This document shows positions 42,682-52,307 of a stretch of 64,000 nt of DNA, in pieces (positions within the stretch are counted from its first letter, which is position 1; every line of letters begins with the position of its first letter). Under the pieces are notes generated by a model. The model saw only the letters and a list, made by a program, of their open reading frames with translations, was not told the DNA's origin and searched no databases. The DNA lies in contig DATNEW010000027.1 in assembly GCA_035606695.1 (NCBI GenBank), forward strand, positions 1 through 64,000. The letters run 5' to 3'. This DNA comes from Gemmatimonadaceae bacterium. GTDB lineage: Bacteria; Gemmatimonadota; Gemmatimonadetes; Gemmatimonadales; Gemmatimonadaceae. Both the position numbers and the translations under genes were made by a program.

Positions 42682-43635
42682 TCAACGAGGGGTTGGGCGC
42701 GGCCGAAGCCGGCGCTCGAGCTCGATGGCGCGGGTATCGAGCGAATCCAGCGCGAGCGCGCGGCGTGTCTGCTCGACGGCGAGCTCCGGTTTGCCCGCCA
42801 CTTCATACGCTCGCGCAAGCGCGGCGTGCATCGTGGCGTCGCCGTCGAGGCGCGCCGTCATTGCCTCGAGCAGCGCGAGACCATCGGCCGAGCGTCCGCG
42901 GCTCTGCAACAGGCGTGCGACCTCTTCGATGTCCCACGCTTGCGAGCGGAGCGTGTCGGCGCCGATCGAGTGAATGCGCATGAGCACCGCGGCGATTCCG
43001 CCGGCGTCAATCCGCTCCAACTCATCGGTGTAGCGCGGTATCCGAGCGGGAACGTGATCGTAGCCGGTAATTTCGAGGGTGATGTCGACGCTATCGGCCA
43101 TGGTCGCGCTGCGCAGCTCGTCGAACCAGCTGTTGTACCTGCTGCCGCCGAGGATGCCGAAGTCCTTGCGCGCCAGGCGGAGCGTGCCGCTGAAAAATAC
43201 GAGATCAGTACCGTGCGGGTCGGCGAGCAGCGGCTGCGTTTGCTCGAAGGCAATGGCAACCGTGCGCGTGATGCCGTGCATCGTCAGCGGCCCCGTGGCG
43301 ACGAATTCCTTCCCGCGCGCAACGATGCCGGTGCTGTGAAAGGTGATGACCGGATAGCGCGACACGTCGAAGAAATCGGGGCTGCGAAGATGTTCGTCGC
43401 GATGGGCTGACCCCGTCGAAACGCTCGGGGCCGCGATGACGACCGCTACTCCGTTCGCCGCGGGACTGCCTTCGGCGTACGTGATCGTGCCGCGGACGTC
43501 GTCGAAGCGGCCGTGGACTGGATGGCCGAGGAACCCGATGGAGAACCCGACCTCGGAGTGTCCGGCGTCGATGCGAAATTCGCGAACCGGGCCCGGCGGG
43601 ACGATGAGACACACGACCATCAAAAGTGTATTCAT
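42682..43635 (-). CDS. YceI-domain protein with C-terminal TPR-like region
   Basis: 317 aa. A short signal peptide (MNTLLMVVCLIVPPGP) leads into a YceI lipocalin-like barrel: FRIDAGHSEVGFSIGFLGHP, VHGRFDDVRGTI, SPDFFDVSRYPVITFHST and GPLTMHGITRTVAIAFE. From about residue 205 the sequence turns helical with TPR-like repeats (RGRSADGLALLEAMTARL, ARAYEVAGKPELAVEQTRRA). YceI proteins bind polyisoprenoids in the periplasm; the TPR tail is unusual. It starts 10 bp after the putative anti-sigma gene, so it belongs to that operon. Confidence 0.88.
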   Translation of the reverse strand: MNTLLMVVCLIVPPGPVREFRIDAGHSEVGFSIGFLGHPVHGRFDDVRGTITYAEGSPAANGVAVVIAAPSVSTGSAHRDEHLRSPDFFDVSRYPVITFHSTGIVARGKEFVATGPLTMHGITRTVAIAFEQTQPLLADPHGTDLVFFSGTLRLARKDFGILGGSRYNSWFDELRSATMADSVDITLEITGYDHVPARIPRYTDELERIDAGGIAAVLMRIHSIGADTLRSQAWDIEEVARLLQSRGRSADGLALLEAMTARLDGDATMHAALARAYEVAGKPELAVEQTRRALALDSLDTRAIELERRLRPRPTPR

Positions 43636-43645
43636 ATTATACTCA

Positions 43646-44683
43646 TTAAAAAACAGTTAACTCCAATCGGCGGATGCCGCGGAGGGTGGCTGGAGCGCCA
43701 TCGACGCGCAGCGCGAGCCCGTCGGACTTGCGGACCCACTCGGTGCGGCGAATGCCCCGCGCGTCGACCGCGAGCTTCCAGCAGTCGAATACGCCGCGTG
43801 GCGTCGTCAGGCGCTCGTCGCCGACTACGCGGAGCGACACCGGGAAGTAGACGTCGGATGCGATCACGCCCCAGCCGAGCACCGACACGCTCGCCCGCCA
43901 GTCCGGCGCCAGTCGCACGCCGGCAAGTGCCATCGCCGCGATCGCGTCGGGAATGAACGGACCGTAGTTGGCGGGAAGTCGCCGCGCGATCGAGCGGTGA
44001 ATCCCGTCGTCGGTGGTCATCTGTCCCAGCAGGCTGTCGCTCACGATCCGCTGCGCGATGTTGATCTCGCTGAAGCGGCGATAGGGACGAACGTGCACGA
44101 CGCGAGAGCGCACGCTGAGATCGGCCAGCGCCACAACGAGCGACTCGGCCTCCGTACGACGTTGCCCGTCGTCCGCCGTGAGCGACGCGACGTGCGCAAT
44201 GCTGAGCGTGGCCGTACCGCCCGACGTCGCGCGTGTGATGTCGATGGTGCCCTCGCCATCAGGCGTCGCGTTGCCGGCGGAATCCACGTATCGAATTCGA
44301 TACTGGTATCGCCCCGGTCGGATCAGCACGCCGGTGAGTCCGTGCAGCGGCGGGTACGCCGGTCCACGCGCGCCCTGCTCGGCGAACGCGCGGCTGACGA
44401 AGAAGTCATCGCTGGATGAAACCGAGTCTGCCGCGGCGTCGCCCCGCATGCGGCGAACTGCATGAGGGAGCGCCATCACGATCGCGAGCGCGGCGGCCAC
44501 GGCCATCACCCAGCCGATTCGCGCGACGCGACTGAATCGTGACGACGGCGTGCTCGTCGGCAGGATGATTCGCTTGCCGGCGGCACGCTCGGCAATGACG
44601 CGCGCGATGAGATCGGGCGGCGCGGCCGGGGAGGACAACGAACGCATTGCCGTTTGCAAACGATTTTCGAACACGTCGTTCAT
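43646..44683 (-). CDS. Membrane protein in anti-sigma position
   Basis: 345 aa. A short cytoplasmic N-terminus (MNDVFENRLQTAMRSLSSPA) and one transmembrane helix (RIGWVMAVAAALAIVMALP, about 50-70) are followed by a large periplasmic beta-rich domain (YQYRIRYVDSAGNATPDGEG to the C-terminus). The start overlaps the sigma-factor stop (ATGA), so the pair is translationally coupled, as sigma/anti-sigma pairs are. No zinc-type HxxxCxxC motif is present. The periplasmic part may sense envelope signals. Confidence 0.65.
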   Translation of the reverse strand: MNDVFENRLQTAMRSLSSPAAPPDLIARVIAERAAGKRIILPTSTPSSRFSRVARIGWVMAVAAALAIVMALPHAVRRMRGDAAADSVSSSDDFFVSRAFAEQGARGPAYPPLHGLTGVLIRPGRYQYRIRYVDSAGNATPDGEGTIDITRATSGGTATLSIAHVASLTADDGQRRTEAESLVVALADLSVRSRVVHVRPYRRFSEINIAQRIVSDSLLGQMTTDDGIHRSIARRLPANYGPFIPDAIAAMALAGVRLAPDWRASVSVLGWGVIASDVYFPVSLRVVGDERLTTPRGVFDCWKLAVDARGIRRTEWVRKSDGLALRVDGAPATLRGIRRLELTVF

Positions 44684-45258
44684 GGTTTGACTCCGAGCAG
44701 CGAACGCAGCGCGCGGATCGCGCGATGCAGGCGCACCTCTGATGCATTCGTACTGATGCCGAGCAACTCGGCGATCTCGCTGTGTGAGTATCCCTCGAGC
44801 TCGCGAAGCACGACCACGGTTCGCAGCGAGTGCGGCAGCGTTTCGATCGCTTCTCGTACCGCGACGAAATCGGCCAACCGATCTGGTGCCGAGGGTTCGC
44901 CGAGTGGCAAATCGTCTGGAAGATCGATCTCGCCTTGGCGCGTTCGTGCGCGCAATCGCGACAAGGCGACGCGCGCGGTAATTCGCTTGAGCCATGACTC
45001 GAGCGAACCGCGCTCCTCGTAGCGCCGCAACGCTTCGGGAAGCCCAAGAAAGACGTCGTGCAGCACGTCCTCGGCGTCGGCGCGCGACGCCGTGAGGCGA
45101 AACGCGAGCGCCATCAGTGAATCGCCGAAGGTCGCGTAAAGCGCGGTCAGCGCATCGGGGTCGCCTGTTCGCGCACGTGCGACGAGATCCGCTGGCGAGG
45201 ACGCTGGCATCAGCGAGGAAAGTTGAATGGCGCGCATGGTCGTGTACCAAACGCGCAT
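44680..45258 (-). CDS. ECF-type RNA polymerase sigma factor
   Basis: 192 aa. Region 2: DALTALYATFGDSLMALAFR and ADAEDVLHDVFLGLPEAL (the -10 binding helix). Region 4: LPHSLRTVVVLRELEGYSHS and EIAELLGISTNASEVRLHRA (the -35 HTH). The start is uncertain: ATGs at 45258, 45237 and 45210 are all in frame without strong Shine-Dalgarno, and 45210 would suit the family length. Regulated by the coupled membrane protein. Confidence 0.93.
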   Translation of the reverse strand: MRVWYTTMRAIQLSSLMPASSPADLVARARTGDPDALTALYATFGDSLMALAFRLTASRADAEDVLHDVFLGLPEALRRYEERGSLESWLKRITARVALSRLRARTRQGEIDLPDDLPLGEPSAPDRLADFVAVREAIETLPHSLRTVVVLRELEGYSHSEIAELLGISTNASEVRLHRAIRALRSLLGVKP

Positions 45259-45502
45259 CGAGTCACAAACCTTACATGGTCGTGGACGCGTTCAGCAGCG
45301 ACCGCACAATCCCATTATCGGACACATTCGCGACCCGGTCTAAAGGCCGCCGAGGACGCTAAGTAACTTCTCGCCAACGCGTTCCGTAGGGATCGAGAGA
45401 GGCACGGCACTTCCTTAGGCAAACCCTTCGTGCGAATGCCGTGTCTCAAGAAATACAAGAAGTAGTTGAGTGCTTCGTCTTCGATTCCCTGTTAGGTCTG
45501 TC

Positions 45503-46546
45503 ATGAGTCCCGCGTCTTTCCTCGTCGACCCCTACGCTGACACGCTCGAGATGCCGATTGCCGGCGCGCTCGAGACCGTGCCGGCCGACTGGGAGCGCGA
45601 GCAAATCATCAATCATCTTGGCGCCCAGTATCAGGTCGTTCGCGAGATCGGTCGCGGCGGCATGGGCGTTGTTTTTCTTGCGCGCGACATCGCGCTGCAT
45701 CGGCTCGTGGCCGTCAAGGTGCTGCGGTACGAATTCGCGTCGTCCGAGGAGCATCGCGAGCGCTTCCGTCGCGAAGCGCGGATGACGGCGCGCCTGAGCC
45801 ATTCGAACATCGTTCCGGTGCACACCTTCGGCGAAGCCGACGACTTCGTGTACATCGTGATGAAGTACGTGCACGGCCAGTCGCTGGCCGAGCGCATGCG
45901 GCGCGACCGGAAGCTCCCTGCCGGTGACGTGCGGCGCATCCTCCGCGATCTGGCGCAGGCGCTGGACTCCGCGCATCAGGACGGCGTCGTTCACCGCGAT
46001 CTCAAGGCCGAGAACATCCTCCTCGAGGGTGCGAGCGGCCGTGCCATGCTCACCGATTTTGGAGTAGCGCTCCTTCGTTCCCTCGATCCGGTGCGTGCCG
46101 ATTCGTCGCGCGCCTTCGGGACGCCGCATTACATGTCGCCTGAACAGGCGGCCGGCGAGCTCGATATCGACGGCCGCAGCGATCTCTATTCGGTCGGTGT
46201 GCTTGGCTATTACATGCTCTCGGGCCGATTGCCGTTCGAGGCGCACAGCTTCGAGGCGCTGGCGGCGAAGCACATCGCGGAGACACACACGCCGCTCGCC
46301 GAGCTCGAGCCTCGCGCGCCGGAGGCGCTGTGCGAGATCGTCGAGCAATGCCTGCAGAAGGACCGGCAGGCGCGTTTCCGTAACGCGCACGAGTTGGCCA
46401 CGGCGCTGGAAGCCCTGCCGGTGAAGCGGCGGTGGCTGAGCCGCGCCGCGCATGCGACGGGCGGTCTGTTTCGCACGAGCGTCGCCGCCGAGCTGACGTT
46501 GGTGGCCGCCGTCGTGAAGGCGGCGTTCCGGTGGACGATGATCTGA
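45503..46546 (+). CDS. Serine/threonine protein kinase
   Basis: 347 aa. Hanks-type kinase domain at about 43-310: glycine loop IGRGGMGVVFLA, Lys in LVAVKVLR, catalytic loop VHRDLKAENILL (Ala replaces the usual Pro), DFG in LTDFGVALLR, GTPHYMSPEQ and DLYSVGVLGYYMLSG. A hydrophobic C-terminal stretch (AAELTLVAAVVKAAF) may anchor it to the membrane, with no PASTA or other sensor domain outside. The 244-bp gap upstream (45259-45502) holds no gene, only an imperfect inverted repeat GGCACGGCA/TGCCGTGTC (45401-45445). Confidence 0.95.
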   Translation: MSPASFLVDPYADTLEMPIAGALETVPADWEREQIINHLGAQYQVVREIGRGGMGVVFLARDIALHRLVAVKVLRYEFASSEEHRERFRREARMTARLSHSNIVPVHTFGEADDFVYIVMKYVHGQSLAERMRRDRKLPAGDVRRILRDLAQALDSAHQDGVVHRDLKAENILLEGASGRAMLTDFGVALLRSLDPVRADSSRAFGTPHYMSPEQAAGELDIDGRSDLYSVGVLGYYMLSGRLPFEAHSFEALAAKHIAETHTPLAELEPRAPEALCEIVEQCLQKDRQARFRNAHELATALEALPVKRRWLSRAAHATGGLFRTSVAAELTLVAAVVKAAFRWTMI

Positions 46547-46559
46547 CGCCAGGCAGCCG

Positions 46560-46589
46560 ATAGGGGAGGGGGGTATATTATCCCCCTAT
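46560..46589 (+). promoter_or_regulatory. Candidate CsoR operator overlapping the copA start
   Basis: ATAGGGG (46560-46566) and CCCCTAT (46583-46589) form a perfect 7-bp inverted repeat around an inner GGGG-TATATTAT-CCCC. G/C-tract palindromes around an AT centre are the usual CsoR recognition pattern. A CsoR-type repressor is encoded directly after copA. Confidence 0.55.
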
Positions 46590-48789
46590 GAGCAATCGAA
46601 CCACGATCACGCTTCCCATCGGCGGCATGACCTGCGCGGCGTGTCAGGCGCGCGTGCAGCGCGCGCTCACGAAGGCCGACGGCGTGAGCGAGGCCTCCGT
46701 CAACCTGATGACGAATAGCGCGAGCGTCACCTACGACGACGCCGCAACGACTCCCGACCGTCTCGTGGCCGTGGTGCGTTCCGTCGGCTACGAGGCCGAC
46801 GTGCCGGCAGCCCCGCTCAGCGCGATGGAGTCACAGCGTGAGCTCGACGACGAACGCGACGCGGAATATCGCGCGCTGCGCATTCGGGCCGGCGTCACAT
46901 TCGCCATTGGGATCGCCGCCATGTTCGCGCCGATGACCGTGCCGGTGTGGCGCGTGCTGCTCGTGGCGACGACGATCGTCATGGCGTGGGCGGGGCGCGA
47001 CTTCTACGTACGCGCCGCGCGAGCGTTGCGACACGGCAGCGCCGATATGAATACGCTCATCAGCGTCGGAACGGGAGCCGCATATCTGTTCTCGCTCGTC
47101 GCGACGCTCGATCCCGGCCTGTTCGAGCGTCATGGTGTGAAACCCGAGGTGTACTACGAAGCGGTCATTCTGATCATTGCGTTCATTCTCGCGGGGCGTG
47201 CGCTCGAGGCGCGGGCAAAGGCTCGAACGTCGCGCGCGCTCAGCCGGCTGATCGACCTGCAACCACAACTGGCGCGCGTGATCGTCGGCGGCGTCGAGCG
47301 CGAAGTCGCCGTGTCCAGCGTCCGGCTCGGCGACACGATCAGCGTGCGGCCGGGCGAGCGCATTCCGGTAGACGCGGATGTGGTCGAGGGTGAGAGCGCG
47401 GTGGATGAGTCGATGCTCACCGGTGAATCGATGCCGGTGACGAAGACGACGGACGATCGCGTGTTCGGCGGCACGATCAATCGCACCGGCGCGTTCCGCG
47501 CGCGCGCCGCGGCGCTTGGCGAGCAGAGTGCGTTGGCGCGCATCGTCAAGTTGATGCGCGATGCGCAGGCGACGCGCGCGCCGATCCAGAATTTGGCCGA
47601 TCGCGTGAGCGCGGTATTCGTGCCGACGGTCATGACCATCGCGCTGGTCACGTTCGTTGCGTGGCTGGCGATCGGTGGCACACAGACCATCGGGCACGCG
47701 ATCGCGGCGAGTGTGTCCGTGTTGATCATTGCCTGCCCGTGCGCGATGGGCCTGGCCGTGCCCACGGCCGTGATGGTCGCAACGGGCAAAGGTGCCGAGC
47801 TCGGGTTGCTGATCAAAGGTGGTGAGGCGCTCGAGCGCGCGGGGAAGATCGACACCGTGTTCCTCGACAAGACGGGAACGGTGACGGAAGGTCAGCCGTC
47901 CGTCGTCTCGGTGATTCCAGCAACCGGCGTGGACGAAGGAACCGTGCTGACGATCGCGGCCGCGGCGGAGCGGTGGTCCGAACATCCCATCGCTCATGCG
48001 ATATCCCGTCAGGCGCGCGAGCTTGGTTTGGCGCAGCCTGAATCGAGTGACTTCGTATCGCTCACGGGCAGCGGCGTCAGCGCGCGCGTCGATGGGCGAT
48101 TGGTTACTGTTGGGCGCGAATCACATGATACGCTCGCGCCGATCGTCGATCGTCTCGCGGGTGATGGGGTCACGGCCGTGAGCGTGCTGCGTGACGGTGC
48201 GCCGATCGGCGTGATCGGCGTCGCCGATCGACTGCGTGCAACGTCGGCGGCCGGCATCGCGCGCTTGCATGCGATCGGCGTGCGAGTGGTGATGTTGACC
48301 GGAGACAACGCGCGCACCGCCGAAGCGATCGCTCGTTCGGCGGGCATCGATGAAGTGCGGGCGCGTCTGATGCCCGCCGACAAGGTGGCCGAGATCGAGC
48401 GGCGTCAGCGCGAAGGCGCGGGTCATGTGACGGCGATGGTCGGCGACGGCATCAATGACGCGCCGGCGCTCGCGCAGGCGGACATCGGCGTCGCGATCGG
48501 CACGGGCACCGACATCGCGATCGAAGCGAGCGACGTCACGCTGATGCGCCCGGATTTGGGCGCGGTCGCGGACGCGATCACGCTCTCGCGCCGGACGATG
48601 CGCACGATGCGCGAGAATCTGTTTTGGGCATTTGCGTACAACGTGATCGGCATTCCGCTCGCGGCGGGCGTGTTGTATCCGCGCTTCGGCATTCTGCTCA
48701 ACCCGGTCATCGCGAGCGGTGCCATGGCGCTCAGTTCCGTGAGTGTGCTCACCAACAGTCTGCGACTTCGTCGCTGGAGGCCGGCATGA
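46588..48789 (+). CDS. copA: Copper-translocating P1B-type ATPase
   Basis: 733 aa. The N-terminal heavy-metal-associated domain [12 protein letters not shown] carries the CxxC copper ligand. The transmembrane CPC motif is in [15 protein letters not shown], the phosphorylation site is DKTGTVTEG, the actuator loop is MLTGESMPV, and the hinge is [10 protein letters not shown]. Exports Cu(I) from the cytoplasm. The stop overlaps the csoR start (ATGA). Confidence 0.95.
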   Translation: MSNRTTITLPIGGMTCAACQARVQRALTKADGVSEASVNLMTNSASVTYDDAATTPDRLVAVVRSVGYEADVPAAPLSAMESQRELDDERDAEYRALRIRAGVTFAIGIAAMFAPMTVPVWRVLLVATTIVMAWAGRDFYVRAARALRHGSADMNTLISVGTGAAYLFSLVATLDPGLFERHGVKPEVYYEAVILIIAFILAGRALEARAKARTSRALSRLIDLQPQLARVIVGGVEREVAVSSVRLGDTISVRPGERIPVDADVVEGESAVDESMLTGESMPVTKTTDDRVFGGTINRTGAFRARAAALGEQSALARIVKLMRDAQATRAPIQNLADRVSAVFVPTVMTIALVTFVAWLAIGGTQTIGHAIAASVSVLIIACPCAMGLAVPTAVMVATGKGAELGLLIKGGEALERAGKIDTVFLDKTGTVTEGQPSVVSVIPATGVDEGTVLTIAAAAERWSEHPIAHAISRQARELGLAQPESSDFVSLTGSGVSARVDGRLVTVGRESHDTLAPIVDRLAGDGVTAVSVLRDGAPIGVIGVADRLRATSAAGIARLHAIGVRVVMLTGDNARTAEAIARSAGIDEVRARLMPADKVAEIERRQREGAGHVTAMVGDGINDAPALAQADIGVAIGTGTDIAIEASDVTLMRPDLGAVADAITLSRRTMRTMRENLFWAFAYNVIGIPLAAGVLYPRFGILLNPVIASGAMALSSVSVLTNSLRLRRWRPA

Positions 48790-49079
48790 GCCGAAAGGCG
48801 GTCGCCGTGGACGCCCCGGCACGCGAGCGAAACCTGAAGCGCTTGCGGCGCATCGAGGGACAGATTCGCGGCATTCAGAAAATGGTGGAAGAGGATCGAT
48901 ATTGCGCCGACGTTATGACGCAGATTTCATCGGTCCACGAAGCGTTGCGTTCGGTGGGGCGCGAGCTCATGCGCAATCACTTGCGCCATTGCGCCACCAC
49001 AGCGATCAAGGCTGGTGCGGAAGACGCCGACGCGATGTACGATGAGCTGGTCGAGATGATGTACCGACATGCCCGCTGA
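48786..49079 (+). CDS. csoR: CsoR-family metal-sensing repressor
   Basis: 97 aa, all-helical DUF156 protein. [20 protein letters not shown] is the family core; the ligands Cys in RYCADVM, and His-Cys in LRHCATTAI, fit the Cu(I) C-H-C set. It represses copA until copper binds, probably by way of the palindrome at 46560-46589. Coupled to copA by ATGA overlap. Confidence 0.92.
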   Translation: MSRKAVAVDAPARERNLKRLRRIEGQIRGIQKMVEEDRYCADVMTQISSVHEALRSVGRELMRNHLRHCATTAIKAGAEDADAMYDELVEMMYRHAR

Positions 49080-49092
49080 CATCCCAAGGCTC

Positions 49093-49647
49093 ATGAGATA
49101 CCTATCGTCGCTTCTTCTCGTCCTGGCCGCCGCGCTCGCGATTCCCGTCACGGCCCGGGCACAGCAACCGTCGAGCACCGTCGTCGTTCTCGTGCGCCAC
49201 GCTGAAAAGGCGGCGACGCCGGCCGATGATCCACCGCTCACGCGCGAGGGCGAAGCGCGCGCGCTCGCGCTGTGGACGACGTTACGCTATTCGGGCGTCG
49301 ATGCCGCGATCACGACCAATTTCGCCCGCACGCGAATGACGGCCGCGCCAACCATTGCCGAGCGTGGAATCACGCCCGAGGTCTTGCAGGCGCGCAATCC
49401 GAATCACGTGCAGGAAGTCGTGGCGGCGATCAAGCGGTACAGCGGCCACACCGTGCTCGTGGTCGGTCATTCGAACACCGTGCCCGCGATCATCGCCGCG
49501 CTTGGCGCTGAACAACCATCGAACATCTGCGACGAGACCTACGACGACCTGTTCATCGTGACGCTGCGGGACGGACGCAAACCCGAGCTGGTGCACGGCC
49601 GCTACGGCGCGCCGTCGCCCGTGGCGACGTGCGCGTCGATGAAGTAG
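49093..49647 (+). CDS. Exported histidine-phosphatase superfamily protein
   Basis: 184 aa. The signal peptide MRYLSSLLLVLAAALAIPVT...RAQ is followed by the RHG-type motif LVRHAEKAATPADDPPLT (phosphorylated His), SGVDAAITTNFARTRMTAAP and the second catalytic His in VVGHSNTVPAIIAAL. Periplasmic phosphatase of unknown substrate. The start at 49093 gives the signal peptide; an upstream ATG at 49069 overlapping csoR is possible. Likely co-transcribed with copA-csoR. Confidence 0.85.
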   Translation: MRYLSSLLLVLAAALAIPVTARAQQPSSTVVVLVRHAEKAATPADDPPLTREGEARALALWTTLRYSGVDAAITTNFARTRMTAAPTIAERGITPEVLQARNPNHVQEVVAAIKRYSGHTVLVVGHSNTVPAIIAALGAEQPSNICDETYDDLFIVTLRDGRKPELVHGRYGAPSPVATCASMK

Positions 49648-49668
49648 CGCGGGTGTGAATCCGACGCG

Positions 49669-51243
49669 TTATTCCGAAACCTTTTCCAGATCGGTGAGCG
49701 CGGGACCGGTGATCACCTTGCCGTACGGGTCGAATCGCGACCCGTGACACGGACAGTCCCACGTCTTTTCGGCACTGTTCCAGCCCACGATGCACTTGAG
49801 ATGCGTACACACCGCCGAGCATTCGTGGAGCTCTCCGTCGTCGTCGCGATAGGCGGCAATCTTGTGCACGCCACGCCGAACGACGCGGCCCTCGCCCGGC
49901 GTTAGATCGTTCGCGTCAGTCGGGTCGGGCCGCAGGTAATCCTTCACGTACTGCAACGCGACGTCGGCGTTTTCCTTCACGAATTGCTCGATCGGTCGCG
50001 CGCGCAGGGACACGCGGTGCGGATCGTAAAGCGTTTCCCAATCGTTGAGCCGTCCCGTGATCATGTCCGTCAGCAGCATGCCGGCGATGGTGCCGTGCGT
50101 CATGCCCTGTCCGGAATCCCCCGTGGCGATGTACACGTTCTCGGCGCCATCGGGATTGCGGCCGATGAAGGCGATGAAATCGTTCGGCTCGAAGACCTGG
50201 CCGGACCATTTGTAGATGACTTCACGCGCCTCGGGGAATCGCCGCCGCGTCCACTGCTCGAGGCGGTCCCAGCGTTCTTCGGCATCGTCGGCGTGCATGG
50301 TTTTGTGGTCTTCTCCGCCGACGATCAACGCGTCGTACAGTTGGTCGCCCGTGAGGACGCCCGGCGCCGGCTCATCCAACCGCTGCAAGCGCACGTAGTG
50401 GTACGGGTCCGGCGTGTCCCAATAGAGACCCGTCGGAACGGAGCCGCGCGGAACGACGAGCGAAACCACATAGGTGCGATAGGGAGCCTGCTTCGTGTGC
50501 GTGCGGTACATGTCCGTGATCGGCGAGTTCGTGCACACGCACACGGCATCGCAGGTGATGGTGTGTTTGTTGTCCGTCTCGACCTTGCACGGCGCGCCGC
50601 CCTCGACGCCCGCGACATGCGTATCGCAGTAAATGCGGCCGCCGCCGCGGACGATCGCCTGCGCCACGCCGGCGAGGTATTTGAGAATGTGAAACTGTGC
50701 CTGGTTCGGAAAGCGGAGACACGGCCCGCTGTCGAACGACAGATTTGGAATCGCCGGCAGCTTCTGGACGCCGGAAATGCCGGCACGTTGCGCGGCCGCG
50801 AGCTCTTCATCGAGCACGGTTTCGGTGTCGGCGCCGCCGAGAAACAAGTAGCCATCGAGGCGCTCGAAGTCGCAGTCGATTTTCTCGTCGCGCACGATCT
50901 GCTCGATGCGATCGATCGCGGCGCCGTGACTTTGCACGATGCGCCGTGCGCCATCCTCGCCGTGCACGTGCTCGAGCACGTAGATGCGATCGTCCATCGC
51001 GTTGGCGAGATGCGCCGTCGTTCGGCCGGACTCGCCGCCGCCCAGCGGCCCGTCATCGAGGACGATGACCTTCTTTCCAGCCTTGAGAAGCATGTACGCC
51101 GTGGACAACCCGGCGATGCCGGCACCGATGACACATACGTCCGTGCGCGCGTTGCCGCCGAGTGCGGGAAAGGTGGGAACGTCGAACGTTCCCATCCATA
51201 CAGACGCCGTTTCGCCGCCGGGATTGGTGTTCTGCTCTTTCAT
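49669..51243 (-). CDS. FAD-dependent oxidoreductase with C-terminal Rieske domain
   Basis: 524 aa. Rossmann motif [20 protein letters not shown] (about 33-52), a DAO-type FAD domain ([35 protein letters not shown]), then a Rieske [2Fe-2S] domain with CTHLKC and CPCHG as the CxH...CxxH ligand set. Such fusions occur widely in soil bacteria, with unclear substrates. ATG 51243 chosen at the natural N-terminus; upstream sequence lies in the shared promoter region with the epimerase. Confidence 0.93.
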   Translation of the reverse strand: MKEQNTNPGGETASVWMGTFDVPTFPALGGNARTDVCVIGAGIAGLSTAYMLLKAGKKVIVLDDGPLGGGESGRTTAHLANAMDDRIYVLEHVHGEDGARRIVQSHGAAIDRIEQIVRDEKIDCDFERLDGYLFLGGADTETVLDEELAAAQRAGISGVQKLPAIPNLSFDSGPCLRFPNQAQFHILKYLAGVAQAIVRGGGRIYCDTHVAGVEGGAPCKVETDNKHTITCDAVCVCTNSPITDMYRTHTKQAPYRTYVVSLVVPRGSVPTGLYWDTPDPYHYVRLQRLDEPAPGVLTGDQLYDALIVGGEDHKTMHADDAEERWDRLEQWTRRRFPEAREVIYKWSGQVFEPNDFIAFIGRNPDGAENVYIATGDSGQGMTHGTIAGMLLTDMITGRLNDWETLYDPHRVSLRARPIEQFVKENADVALQYVKDYLRPDPTDANDLTPGEGRVVRRGVHKIAAYRDDDGELHECSAVCTHLKCIVGWNSAEKTWDCPCHGSRFDPYGKVITGPALTDLEKVSE

Positions 51244-51352
51244 GGTTCCGTTTTGGTGGACGTGAGCAGCGAAGGCTTTGCACAGCGCGCACCAGTGCGT
51301 TCCGCCCGAGGCCGCCACTTCCAATGGCCCCGTCCGTACGCGAACCTACGGA

Positions 51353-52273
51353 ATGATCGTCGCCATCACGGGCGCCAACGGGTTCATCGGCCGGCATCTC
51401 TGCGAGCGCTTCGCCGTCGCCGGGTCCGAAGCGCGTCCGGTCGTTCGCGCAGACTACGAGCACGGTCGACTGGCCGAGAAGCTGCGCGGCGCCGATGTGA
51501 TCGTCCACGCGGCGGGCGCGACCCGCGCGGCGACGCGCGCAGGTCTCGTGCGGTCCAACGTCGACCTGACCGCGGCGACGCTGCGCGCGGCCGAAGCGGC
51601 GAAGGTCGAACGATTCGTCTTCGTGTCCTCGCAAGCGGCGGCCGGGCCCGCATCGTCTCGAGACGTTCCCGTCGACGAAGACGACGCGCCCGCGCCGATC
51701 GAGACGTACGGCCGCGCCAAACTCGCGGCGGAGTCCCGTGTGCGATCGTCGGCGATTCCGTGGACGATCGTACGGCCGGCGGCCGTGTACGGCCCGCGCG
51801 ATCGCGACTTTCTCGCGCTGTTCCGATTTGCGAGTCACGGCATCGCGATTCATCCAGGGAACCGCGAGCATTGGATTTCGATCGCGCACGTAACCGATGT
51901 CGCGAACGGAATTTTCTGCGCCGCGACGAGTCCCGCGGCGGAGAGCGGCACGTACTTCATCGCCAACGACGAACCAGTACAGTGGCGTGGGCTGTTTGCA
52001 CTCGCGGCCAACGCAGCAGGTCGCGAGATCGCCGCCGACGCCGAGATACCGTCGGCGGTGGTCGGCCTCGGGGCGGCGCTCGGCGACGTGATCGCGAAGA
52101 TTCGTGGACGCGCCGGATTGCTGACTTCGGAGAAAGTCGCGCTGAGCCGCGCTCCGTTCTGGATCTGCTCGAATGCGCGCGCGCGAAGCGAGCTTGGATT
52201 TGGCCCGGCCGTCTCGCTTCATGACGGGCTCCGCGAGACTTACGTTTGGTACCGGCAGGCCGGTTGGCTCTGA
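51353..52273 (+). CDS. NAD-dependent epimerase/dehydratase (SDR)
   Basis: 306 aa extended SDR. MIVAITGANGFIGRHLCERF is the GxxGxxG cofactor site; the Tyr-x-x-x-Lys catalytic pair is in IETYGRAKLAAE, and VHAAGATRAA and IVRPAAVYGPRD complete the pattern. Substrate unknown: a nucleotide sugar, or possibly the keto-sphinganine step, since a serine palmitoyltransferase operon lies 4 kb away. First of a run of envelope genes. Confidence 0.85.
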   Translation: MIVAITGANGFIGRHLCERFAVAGSEARPVVRADYEHGRLAEKLRGADVIVHAAGATRAATRAGLVRSNVDLTAATLRAAEAAKVERFVFVSSQAAAGPASSRDVPVDEDDAPAPIETYGRAKLAAESRVRSSAIPWTIVRPAAVYGPRDRDFLALFRFASHGIAIHPGNREHWISIAHVTDVANGIFCAATSPAAESGTYFIANDEPVQWRGLFALAANAAGREIAADAEIPSAVVGLGAALGDVIAKIRGRAGLLTSEKVALSRAPFWICSNARARSELGFGPAVSLHDGLRETYVWYRQAGWL

Positions 52274-52307
52274 CTCGATCTTTGATCATTCTCGAAATTC
52301 TGCATCC

